Under the pieces are notes generated by a model. It saw only the letters and a list, made by a program, of their open reading frames with translations, had not been told where the DNA came from and did not search any database. Shown here in pieces: positions 26,846 through 35,143 of a DNA stretch of 64,000 nt. The position numbers and the translations under genes were made by a program. Within the stretch, counting starts at the first letter, position 1. Each line of letters begins with the position of its first letter. The DNA is from Sulfurimonas sp. (lineage in GTDB: Bacteria > Campylobacterota > Campylobacteria > Campylobacterales > Sulfurimonadaceae), in assembly GCA_021648465.1 (NCBI GenBank), contig JAKISR010000002.1:25298-89297 (forward strand), read 5' to 3'.

Positions 26846-28735
26846 TTATCCCTGTTGAAGCTCATCTGCCATTACAGCTAAATCCTCTACACCCTCACCA
26901 ATGTGTGAAACAGTCTCTATAATTAATTCACTAGCTTTACGGGACTCCATGGCATTTCTTGCACTCAGCTCTACTGCTTTTTGTATTTCACTAATACCTA
27001 TCATAACTTGATTCATACCCTCAAGATTTTGATCATTTACAATTTTTAATCCTGTATATCTATCAAGCAAATCAACTAGCATATCAGTAATTTTAATAAT
27101 ATCGTTAATCAAAGCATCTAATGAAGACTGTTCACTTCCTTGAGAAGCTAAAAGATTATTCCAATCAGCTCTAACTATCTCAATTTCAGAATTCATTGAC
27201 TCAACAATATCATTGATTTTATCTGTATTTGATTCTGAGTCTTTTGCTAAGTTTCTAATATCAGAAGATACAACAGCAAAACCTTTACCAAACTCACCAG
27301 CACGAGCTGCTTCGATAGAACCACTAATTGCAAGCATATTTAGCTGAACAATAGAGTTAGAGATATTTCCAACCGTTTTATCAACATTCTTAGTTTCCTT
27401 AACTATTACATTTAACTCTTCTGCAGCACCATTACCTTGTGTGATAGAATCATTAAATGCACTTTTAATTTCACTCATTGTATTTTTTACAACCGTAAAA
27501 GAGACTTTTAAAAGATCAAAATTTCTTCTAGCAATCTCTATTAGTTTATCAATATCTTTGGCAGCTTCTATACCAGCTTCTATAAGTTCTTTATTATTTA
27601 ATGCACTTTTATTAGTTGTATGTGATGATGATTCTATCTGATTTAAAGCAGTTGTAACATCCTCTAAAGCATTTTGAATATCTTCCATTGAGCCACCAAT
27701 TGTATCAGCAGATAAAGCTATGTCTTCCGCTGATTTCATTGTGTCTGTAGAGTATTTCAACTCTTCTGCTAAATTTGAGAGTTCCTTTATATCATCTTCT
27801 GTTTGAGCAAGAGCATCTGATTGAATATCTATACCATTTAAAGTTTTTTCTACAGATTGAGCAATCTCACTTGAAGCACTAGCAATATCTTGTGACCCTT
27901 CATTTATTTTAGAAACAATATCACTAAGTTTTTGAGTATGTGTATTTACACTTCTTGCTGCTTCAACAGAATAAACTGCTATTTTTGTAAGCTCTTCCAT
28001 CTTAAGACTAAGTGAATTGCCTTTTGTTCCATTAGAAGAGATAATTACAGTAGTATCACCAATACTGGTGATTATATTATCTATGCTACCTTGGATTTTA
28101 TTTACAAGTTCTGAGATAAACTCAGCATTTTTTTCACTCTCTCCAGCTAAAGCACGAGTTTCATCAGCAACGACTGCGAAACCTTTACCATGCTCTTTTG
28201 CACGACTAGCTTCAATTGCAGCATTTAATGCTAAAAGATTTGTTTGATCAGCAATTTTTGCGATAAAACCAACTGCATTACCAATATTTTGTGATGAAAT
28301 TTTTAACTCTTCAGATTTTGTTGAAGATTCTTTTGCAACTTTTACCGCAATATCCATTCTTGTAACAGAATCACTTATTTTATCAACTGAAGACATAATA
28401 TTGTCTCCTGTAGATAAAGTTGAAGAGATAACCATGTTTATAGTTGAGTTCATTCTACTAATATTGCTGTTTATACTCTTTACATTTGATAAAGCTTGTT
28501 CACTCGCCCCATTATTTTCTTCAGCAGCAGTTGCAATCTGCTCCATTGAGGATTTAAGCTCTTCTATAGCACTTACACTCTCTTGAGCATTTTCAAGTAT
28601 TGTCATTGAAACACCAGCTATACTCTCACTTATTTGCTGTTGCTTTGCCAATGTTCTTTGACGTCTTTTGTCATTTCCACCAGATACAGCTGTAGATAAA
28701 GATGAATCTGAATTATTTTTTTTTACTAATGCCAT
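26846..28735 (-). CDS. Soluble chemoreceptor with two signalling hairpins
   Basis: The 629-residue protein has no signal peptide, membrane helix or HAMP domain. It consists of two methyl-accepting signalling units in a row. The first hairpin tip is canonical (IADQTNLLALNAAIEASRAK, residues 161-180, then GKGFAVVADETRALA). The second, near 455-498, is altered (IVQLNMLAISGSIEAARAG, then GKGFAVVSSDIRNLA): the DQTN that contacts CheA and CheW is lost. It is expected to form a cytoplasmic array. The PAS-domain gene just upstream could be its sensor. Confidence 0.88.
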   Translation of the reverse strand: MALVKKNNSDSSLSTAVSGGNDKRRQRTLAKQQQISESIAGVSMTILENAQESVSAIEELKSSMEQIATAAEENNGASEQALSNVKSINSNISRMNSTINMVISSTLSTGDNIMSSVDKISDSVTRMDIAVKVAKESSTKSEELKISSQNIGNAVGFIAKIADQTNLLALNAAIEASRAKEHGKGFAVVADETRALAGESEKNAEFISELVNKIQGSIDNIITSIGDTTVIISSNGTKGNSLSLKMEELTKIAVYSVEAARSVNTHTQKLSDIVSKINEGSQDIASASSEIAQSVEKTLNGIDIQSDALAQTEDDIKELSNLAEELKYSTDTMKSAEDIALSADTIGGSMEDIQNALEDVTTALNQIESSSHTTNKSALNNKELIEAGIEAAKDIDKLIEIARRNFDLLKVSFTVVKNTMSEIKSAFNDSITQGNGAAEELNVIVKETKNVDKTVGNISNSIVQLNMLAISGSIEAARAGEFGKGFAVVSSDIRNLAKDSESNTDKINDIVESMNSEIEIVRADWNNLLASQGSEQSSLDALINDIIKITDMLVDLLDRYTGLKIVNDQNLEGMNQVMIGISEIQKAVELSARNAMESRKASELIIETVSHIGEGVEDLAVMADELQQG

Positions 28736-28753
28736 TATAAATTCCTTTTAATC

Positions 28754-29182
28754 TTAATCTAGAGTTGCATAAAGTTCAAGAGCTTTTTTAATATCTTCTC
28801 TTGATGGCTTAATTCTAATAGAAACATATTTTGTATTTCCAGATTTATCAACTGAGCGAAGTACTGTTGCATACACCCAGTAGTGACCCCCACCTTTTCG
28901 AGCATTTTTAACATATCCTGTCCAAAAACCTTTACTTTGAACATCATCCCAAAGAGATTTAAAAGCTGCCCTTGGCATATCTGGATGTCGAACCACATTA
29001 TGTGGCTGTCCAATCAAATCTTCTCTATTCATATTTGCTATTTTTAAAAAAGAATCACTTGCATATTCTACTATCCCTTTTTCATCTGTTTCACTTAGTA
29101 AATATAAGTCATCATATAAAACTTCACCATCTTCCAAGAATGTTAAGCCATCAGTAGAAATATCATTTTTATTATTTGACAC
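28754..29182 (-). CDS. Aer/CetB-type PAS domain protein
   Basis: The start is a GTG at 29182 with GGAGG 6 bases upstream. The 142-residue protein is one PAS domain (about residues 30-135) with the Aer-type features NMNREDLIGQPHNVVRHPDMP and WTGYVKNARKGGGHYWV, typical of FAD-binding redox sensors. It has no signalling helix. In Campylobacter the PAS protein CetB works with the receptor CetA. Here the next gene encodes a soluble receptor, so a similar two-part energy sensor is plausible. It is the first gene of the chemosensory operon. Confidence 0.85.
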   Translation of the reverse strand: MSNNKNDISTDGLTFLEDGEVLYDDLYLLSETDEKGIVEYASDSFLKIANMNREDLIGQPHNVVRHPDMPRAAFKSLWDDVQSKGFWTGYVKNARKGGGHYWVYATVLRSVDKSGNTKYVSIRIKPSREDIKKALELYATLD

Positions 29183-29212
29183 TGGAAACCTCCGCTAATA
29201 AATTGTGGAAAT

Positions 29213-29218
29213 AGTATA
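29213..29218 (-). promoter_or_regulatory. Probable -10 of the chemosensory operon
   Basis: On the minus strand TATACT (29213-29218) lies 31 bases before the GTG start of the PAS gene, in an AT-rich context. It is the only good -10 candidate before this run of fourteen genes. No -12/-24 sigma-54 motif was seen. Confidence 0.45.
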
Positions 29219-29342
29219 CTACAAAAAAGTGTCATAAAGTGTCAAAAAGAGTTAGATATAGGTAAAAATAAAAATTTATTGTCTATGTTGCAAAAAGTTA
29301 CTATTTAATTATGTTGTATGTTGTTTAATCAGATTATATGAG

Positions 29343-29370
29343 TAAAAACCCCTCTTACAAAGGGTTTTTA
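29343..29370 (-). terminator. Intrinsic terminator after rpsO
   Basis: A perfect 9-base-pair stem (TAAAAACCC at 29343-29351, GGGTTTTTA at 29362-29370) with a 10-base loop. The U-rich 3' arm is present on both strands, so it could stop transcription in either direction. It lies 24 bases after the rpsO stop codon in the direction of transcription. Confidence 0.8.
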
Positions 29371-29393
29371 TAAGAAAAGAATATATTTATTAT

Positions 29394-29669
29394 TTAGATA
29401 TTATCACGAATACCTAAATCTTCAACTAGTTTAAGATAAGAATCTTTATCTTTTCTTTTAAAATATTTCATAAGACGACGACGTTGTCCTACTAATTTTA
29501 ATAATCCTAATCTAGATGCATGATCTTTCTTAAAAGTTTTTAAGTGCTCAGTTAGTTCACTTATTCTTTGTGTTAATAGTGCAATTTGAACTTCACTTGA
29601 ACCAGTGTCATTTTCTTTGCGACCATACTTTGTTACAATTTCTTGTTTTTTAGCCGAATTTAAAGCCAT
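29394..29669 (-). CDS. rpsO: 30S ribosomal protein S15
   Basis: S15 binds 16S rRNA and nucleates the platform of the small subunit. The start is the ATG at 29669, preceded by a good GGAGG; a longer frame upstream is not credible. The 91-residue protein matches the family closely: [28 protein letters not shown] and [17 protein letters not shown]. Length is normal. A terminator follows directly. Confidence 0.98.
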   Translation of the reverse strand: MALNSAKKQEIVTKYGRKENDTGSSEVQIALLTQRISELTEHLKTFKKDHASRLGLLKLVGQRRRLMKYFKRKDKDSYLKLVEDLGIRDNI

Positions 29670-29774
29670 AATAGCCTCCAAAAGGTATATTAATCTAACT
29701 GTTATACATATAATAATGTATAAAGCTGAAGTGAAATAATATCCAATTTCTTCTTTTATTTCAACTTCTTTTGA

Positions 29775-29780
29775 TATAAT
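29775..29780 (+). promoter_or_regulatory. -10 element upstream of the Rrf2-family gene
   Basis: TATAAT at 29775-29780 lies 29 bases before the ATG at 29809, after TTCTTTTGA. The same short region must also hold the divergent rpsO promoter. The spacing and AT-rich context fit the sigma-70 promoters of this group. Confidence 0.5.
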
Positions 29781-29808
29781 CAACAAAAAAATAAATTAAA
29801 GAAAAAAT

Positions 29809-30210
29809 ATGTTAATAACTCGTGCTAGTGAATATGCAATACTCTCTCTTATAGTTTTATCAAAAGCCCAATCTCCAGTAGACAGTGAAACATTATCTAA
29901 TCAGCTTATGATTCCTAAAAGTTTTTTAGCAAAAATTCTACAAACTTTAGCAAAAAAAGATATATTAAAATCATATAAAGGTGTTAATGGTGGATTTGCT
30001 CTTTTGTTAGAGCCTAAAAATATTAATATGCTTCAAATAATATCATGTGTTGAAGGCAAAGCACCAGCTGTTTTTGATTGTGCTGCATCAATTCAAGATT
30101 GTCCATCTGATAGAGCACAAATGTGTTATATCTGGCCTTTTTTAAATAAACTTCAAGGTAGAATAGATTCTTTTTTAGCAGAACTTACATTAAAAGATTT
30201 GTTAGAGTAA
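29809..30210 (+). CDS. Rrf2-family transcriptional regulator
   Basis: The 133-residue protein has the Rrf2 winged-helix DNA-binding domain (RASEYAILSLIVL, MIPKSFLAKILQTLAKKDIL, GVNGGFALL). Its C-terminal part carries three cysteines (FDCAAS, QDCPSD, QMCYIW), as in family members that bind an iron-sulfur cluster to sense iron, NO or redox state. The target genes are unknown. It is followed after 4 bases by flhA, a gene order that suggests cotranscription rather than a shared function. Confidence 0.88.
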   Translation: MLITRASEYAILSLIVLSKAQSPVDSETLSNQLMIPKSFLAKILQTLAKKDILKSYKGVNGGFALLLEPKNINMLQIISCVEGKAPAVFDCAASIQDCPSDRAQMCYIWPFLNKLQGRIDSFLAELTLKDLLE

Positions 30211-30214
30211 TCAC

Positions 30215-32386
30215 TTGGCAAAAAAATTAACTCTAAAACAACAAATTGGTATATCTTTAAACTTTATATTAGGACAAAAAGATTTAAGTGTAGTTCTTTT
30301 TGTATTAGCGATATTGGCTATTATTATTGTTCCTCTCCCATCTGGAATATTAGATGTATTATTAACTATTTCTATGGCATTAGCTGTTTTAATATTACTA
30401 ATTTCTCTGTATGTACCAAAACCAACTGATTTAACAACCTTTCCAACACTTATACTTATACTCACTCTTTTTAGATTATCTCTAAATATTGCTACTACAA
30501 GAATGATTCTTAGCCATGGCCATGAAGGTCCTGAAAATGTTAGTAGTATTATTAGTAGTTTTGGAAACTTTGTTGTTGGTGGTAATTATGTCATAGGTAT
30601 TATAGTTTTTTCAATTTTAGTTCTTATAAACTTTATGGTAATTACAAAAGGTTCCACAAGAGTTGCAGAAGTTGCTGCTCGTTTTACACTTGATTCTATG
30701 CCTGGAAAGCAAATGGCAGTTGATGCTGATTTAAATGCTGGGCTTATTGATGACGCTGAAGCAAAACAAAGAAGAGCAGAAATTCTTAAAGATGCAAACT
30801 TTTATGGAGCGATGGATGGTTCTTCTAAATTTGTAAAAGGTGATGCAGTTGCTAGTATTATCATTACACTCATCAATATTATTGGTGGTTTTTTAATTGG
30901 TGTATTTCAACATGATATGACAGTTGGTGATAGTGCATCAACATTTACTCTTCTAACTATTGGTGATGGATTAGTTGGTCAAATTCCTGCTTTAATCATA
31001 TCAACTGCTACTGGTATTATGATTACTCGTAGTTCAGGAGATGGTGATAATTTTGCAGATGGTGCCATTAATCAGATGATGGGAAATGCAAAAATTATGA
31101 TGATAGTTGGTTTTATTATGATTCTTTTTGCTCTAGTTCCTGGTTTACCAACGGCATCTATGGGCTTTATAGGTATTTTATTTACCCTTCTTGGTTGGGC
31201 TATATATAAATATGACAAAGGTGAACTTAGCATACTTGATGTAAACGATGTACTTTCAAATAGGTCCAAAAAGATACAAAAAAAAGAAGCGATAAAGCCA
31301 GAAAAATCTAATGAAGAGATAGCAAAAGAGGAGGAAAAAGCACTCGAAGATATACTTAAAGTTGAAATGCTTGAACTCACTCTCGGATACCAACTCATAC
31401 GTTTAGCAGATAAATCCCAAGGTGGAGACTTACTAGAACGTATCCGTTCAATGAGACGGAAAATCGCATCAGATTTTGGTTTTTTAATGCCACAAGTGAG
31501 AATTAGAGATAACTTACATCTTCAACCACAAGAGTATCAAATTCTCTTAAAAGGTATCTCAATTGGAAGTGGAACTATTATTCCTGATAAATTTTTAGCA
31601 ATGGATAGTGGCATGGCTACTGGTGAAATTACTGGAGAAGCTACAAAAGAGCCAGCATTTGGGCTTGATGCTATGTGGGTTTATGCTGAGCAAAAAGAAG
31701 ATGCTATTATAAATGGATATACTGTTGTAGATCCTGCTACGGTTATATCTACACATATGAGTGAACTTGTTAAGAAAAATGCTGAAGATCTATTAACGCG
31801 TCAAGAAGTACAAACTCTTATAGACAAAATTAAAGATGACTTTCCTGTTATTGTAGACGATGTTATGAAGGTTGCTTCAATTGGTCTAATTCAAAGAATA
31901 TTAAAATCTCTTCTGCATGAAAAGATTCCTCTTAAGGATATGCTTACTATATTAGAAACTATTGCTGATATTGCAGAATTTACAAAGAATGTAGATATTA
32001 TTACAGAACAGGTTCGTGCTAAATTAGCTCGTATAATAACTCAAATGTACGCAGGTGAAGATGGAGTTATAAGACTTCTTACATTTGATACTTCATCAGA
32101 ACAACTAATGCTTGAAAAATCTCAAGATCAAGAAGGTAGTAAAACTCTTCTTTTAAATGTTGCAGAGATAAATTCTCTTATACAAGCTACTAGTACTAAA
32201 GCAGCTGAATTACTTCAAAAAGGTGTATCGCCTGTTGTAATTATAGTTGATCCTGCTCTTAGACGTGGAGTTGCAGAGATATTAGAGAGATTCTCACTTG
32301 ATGTTGTAACACTTTCACATGCGGAGATTGATTCAAGTGCAACATTTGAAGTTATGGGATCTATCTCTATAGCTGAGCCACAATAA
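30215..32386 (+). CDS. flhA: Flagellar type III export protein FlhA
   Basis: FlhA is the large membrane subunit of the flagellar export gate. The 723-residue protein has about eight N-terminal membrane helices (residues 15-330), including the FHIPEP-family stretch TFPTLILILTLFRLSLNIAT and the cytoplasmic loop with DSMPGKQMAVDADLNAGLI. A soluble domain of about 370 residues binds export chaperones. The start is TTG at 30215, with only a weak AGAG upstream, so it may depend on translation from the preceding Rrf2 gene. The organism should therefore be flagellated. Confidence 0.97.
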   Translation: MAKKLTLKQQIGISLNFILGQKDLSVVLFVLAILAIIIVPLPSGILDVLLTISMALAVLILLISLYVPKPTDLTTFPTLILILTLFRLSLNIATTRMILSHGHEGPENVSSIISSFGNFVVGGNYVIGIIVFSILVLINFMVITKGSTRVAEVAARFTLDSMPGKQMAVDADLNAGLIDDAEAKQRRAEILKDANFYGAMDGSSKFVKGDAVASIIITLINIIGGFLIGVFQHDMTVGDSASTFTLLTIGDGLVGQIPALIISTATGIMITRSSGDGDNFADGAINQMMGNAKIMMIVGFIMILFALVPGLPTASMGFIGILFTLLGWAIYKYDKGELSILDVNDVLSNRSKKIQKKEAIKPEKSNEEIAKEEEKALEDILKVEMLELTLGYQLIRLADKSQGGDLLERIRSMRRKIASDFGFLMPQVRIRDNLHLQPQEYQILLKGISIGSGTIIPDKFLAMDSGMATGEITGEATKEPAFGLDAMWVYAEQKEDAIINGYTVVDPATVISTHMSELVKKNAEDLLTRQEVQTLIDKIKDDFPVIVDDVMKVASIGLIQRILKSLLHEKIPLKDMLTILETIADIAEFTKNVDIITEQVRAKLARIITQMYAGEDGVIRLLTFDTSSEQLMLEKSQDQEGSKTLLLNVAEINSLIQATSTKAAELLQKGVSPVVIIVDPALRRGVAEILERFSLDVVTLSHAEIDSSATFEVMGSISIAEPQ

Positions 32387-32448
32387 GATTTTGCCTCTTT
32401 TAGAGATCAATTTTTATTTAAAAAATAAATTATAAATTAAGGAAAAAA

Positions 32449-33516
32449 ATGAACAAAAAAATAATTCATCACTTATCACATATTGATCTCGATGGCTACA
32501 GCTGTCAATTAATTATGAAATACACTCCTCATATATTATATAACTATAATGCTAATTATGGTGCAGAAGTAAAACAAAAATTAGAAATGATTTTAGAAAA
32601 TATAAAAAAAAATAATGGTGATGCAACAATTTTAATAACTGATTTAAATTTAACTGCTAATGAGTCTAAATGGTTAAATAATGAAGTAGACACCAATAAT
32701 AACATAGAGTTAATACTACTAGATCATCATGGAAGTGGTGAGGATAGTGCAAATAAATATGATTGGTACTATCTTGATACTTTAAGATGTGCAACCAAAA
32801 TTACATATGACTATGCAAAAGAGTATTTTGAACTTAATGAGCCAACATGGATGAATAAGTTTGTAAATGTTGTAAATGCTGTTGATTTGTGGAAAATGCA
32901 AGAGAGTGAAAACTTTGAATATGGGAAAGTGTGTATGCGTCTTATTGCTGAAACAAGAGAATTAAATAAAGTGATGTTTGGAGATGTAGACAATGACTAT
33001 AAAATATCACTTCTTTTAGAAGCTACTAAGTTTTTAAACGAAGAAAATGCTCCAATAATCTTAGATGAAAATATACATAAATTAAAGAAAAATTTTTTTA
33101 AAAAAGAAAAAAATAATACTTTAGATAATTTAGCAACAGAGTTTATAGTTAAACTTCTCGGTCAAGCTAAAAAAGAAAAAACAATATACTATAAAGGTTA
33201 TAAAGGTTATTTAAGTTATGGAGTCGGGAACACTTCTATAGTTGGTAATGGTTTTTTAATTGCTTATCCTGAATATGATTTTATAGTTGACATTAGCTAT
33301 CGTGGAACAATGAGTCTTAGAGCAAACAATAAAGTTAATGTTGCACAAATTTCAAAAGAGTGGGCAAATGGTGGTGGACATCCTAATGCTGCTGGTGGTC
33401 GTATAATTGGATTTAAAGAGCAATACAGATATGATAAAGTTAAACAGCAAATAGAAAAAATAATAAATGATAAAGAAGCTATCGCTGGTAATTTAAACTA
33501 TAAAAAAGAGGAATAA
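32449..33516 (+). CDS. DHH-family phosphoesterase
   Basis: The 355-residue protein has the DHH motifs in order: ISH-like SHIDLDGYSCQ near 10-20, ILITDLNL, the signature LLLDHHGSGED near 93-103, and the C-terminal DHHA1 nucleic-acid-binding motif GGGHPNAAGG. Such enzymes hydrolyse phosphodiester bonds in short RNA, cyclic dinucleotides or pAp; which of these applies is not evident. It stands 62 bases after flhA on the same strand and converges with the SulP gene. Confidence 0.85.
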   Translation: MNKKIIHHLSHIDLDGYSCQLIMKYTPHILYNYNANYGAEVKQKLEMILENIKKNNGDATILITDLNLTANESKWLNNEVDTNNNIELILLDHHGSGEDSANKYDWYYLDTLRCATKITYDYAKEYFELNEPTWMNKFVNVVNAVDLWKMQESENFEYGKVCMRLIAETRELNKVMFGDVDNDYKISLLLEATKFLNEENAPIILDENIHKLKKNFFKKEKNNTLDNLATEFIVKLLGQAKKEKTIYYKGYKGYLSYGVGNTSIVGNGFLIAYPEYDFIVDISYRGTMSLRANNKVNVAQISKEWANGGGHPNAAGGRIIGFKEQYRYDKVKQQIEKIINDKEAIAGNLNYKKEE

Positions 33517-33604
33517 ATTATATATAAGAGTATAAAAACAACTGTATAAACTCTAACAATAAATGAACTATTTAAAATAATTAAATAAATAAAAATAATT
33601 AATT

Positions 33605-35143
33605 TTAGTAATCATAAGCCACTTTATAAGTTGGATCATCCTCTTCATATGAGCAGTGCGGTCCAGCTTTTTTAAGTATGGCTTTACAATCTGCTGATAG
33701 ATGACGAAGAAGAAGATTCTTACCACTATCTTCATATTTTTTAGTTATCATATCAATAGCTTCAACTCCTGATGAATCCATAACCCTTGTATTTTTAAAA
33801 TCAATTACAACTTTAGGTGGATCATTTGGTATATCGAAATTATCTCCAAAGGTAGTTGCACTTCCAAAAAATAGAGGGCCATCAAGCTCATATACTTTAG
33901 TTCCATCTGCTTCTGAGTGAATTTTAGCAGTTATTCTTGCATGTTTCCAAGCAAAAGCAAGAGCAGAGATGATAACACCAGCGATAACCGCGATAGCTAA
34001 ATCTTCAACAACAGTTATAACAGTAACCGTAACCATTACAAAAGCATCTGTACGGGGCATTTTGTTAAGTCTTGAAAAACTAGACCACTCAAAAGTACCT
34101 ATGCTTACCATAAACATAATTCCAATTAGAACCGCTACTGGAATAGCATTTAAAACACCACTCATTGATACAACTAGAATGATAAGTCCAACTGCCGCAA
34201 CAAATGATGAGAGTCTTCCAATACCACCAGATGTATAGTTGATGATACTCTGTCCAATCATAGCACATCCAGCCATTCCACCAAAAAATCCACAAGTAAT
34301 ATTTCCAGTACCCTGAGCTACACACTCTTTGTTTGCAGAACCACGAGTATTACTAAGTTCATCTAGAACAGATAATGTAAGAAGTGACTCAATGATACCA
34401 ACCATTGCTACAATAACAGCAAATGGAAGAACTAAAATAATAGCATCAAGACTAAATAAGTAATCACTTACTACAAAAGTTGGAAGTTGACCAGCAAATT
34501 GACTCATATCAGATAGACCACTTAGAAGTAGTGTATTTGTTCCAGTCAGATAAACCCCTACAGTCACAGCAATTATTGCTACAAGACCTGCTGGAACTGC
34601 TTTAGTAAATTTTGGAAGTGTATACATAATAGCCATAGTAACAAGAACTAAAATATACATCATGTAGTTTTGTCCTTCAAAGAACTTAAATTGAGCAGTA
34701 GCAATCACAATAGCCAAACCATTTACAAAACCGTGAATCGCAGGAGTTGGAACAAGGCGGATAAATTTACCAAGCTTTAAAGCACCTATACATACTTGAA
34801 TAATTCCAGCAACAACAGTAGCAAGAAGAATATAGTGAAGCACTCCCATTGCAAGAGCTTCACCAACTATGCCTTGTGCAGACAACATCTCATTTACTTG
34901 AAGTGAAAGCCCAACTAAAACAATAGCAACTGCTCCAGTAGCTCCAGATATCATCCCCGGTTTACCACCTATTAAAGCTGTAATAAAACCTAAAATAAAA
35001 GCAGTATAAAGACCAACTATAGGACTAACACCAGCTATAAAACTAAAAGCAATAGCTTCAGGAACTAAGGCAACAGCAACAACTAAACCAGATAAAATGT
35101 CATTTTTGATGTTTTTTGATGTATATTTTTTTAAATCAAACAA
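33605..35143 (-). CDS. SulP-family anion transporter with STAS domain
   Basis: The 512-residue inner membrane protein has 10-12 membrane segments and the SulP start (GLVVAVALVPEAIAFSFIAGV), followed by ISGATGAVAIVLVGL and GNITCGFFGGMAGCAMIGQS. It ends in a STAS domain (VVIDFKNTRVMDSSGVEAIDM). The family exchanges sulfate, bicarbonate or organic acids. In a sulfur oxidiser or autotroph, sulfate or bicarbonate is likely, but the substrate cannot be read from the sequence. Its start is directly after valS with no gap. Confidence 0.9.
   Translation of the reverse strand: MFDLKKYTSKNIKNDILSGLVVAVALVPEAIAFSFIAGVSPIVGLYTAFILGFITALIGGKPGMISGATGAVAIVLVGLSLQVNEMLSAQGIVGEALAMGVLHYILLATVVAGIIQVCIGALKLGKFIRLVPTPAIHGFVNGLAIVIATAQFKFFEGQNYMMYILVLVTMAIMYTLPKFTKAVPAGLVAIIAVTVGVYLTGTNTLLLSGLSDMSQFAGQLPTFVVSDYLFSLDAIILVLPFAVIVAMVGIIESLLTLSVLDELSNTRGSANKECVAQGTGNITCGFFGGMAGCAMIGQSIINYTSGGIGRLSSFVAAVGLIILVVSMSGVLNAIPVAVLIGIMFMVSIGTFEWSSFSRLNKMPRTDAFVMVTVTVITVVEDLAIAVIAGVIISALAFAWKHARITAKIHSEADGTKVYELDGPLFFGSATTFGDNFDIPNDPPKVVIDFKNTRVMDSSGVEAIDMITKKYEDSGKNLLLRHLSADCKAILKKAGPHCSYEEDDPTYKVAYDY

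Noticed and set aside
33517..33604. A possible bidirectional terminator between the DHH and SulP genes
   Set aside because: The GAGTATA...TATAAACTC pairing is weak and almost all A/T; not convincing.
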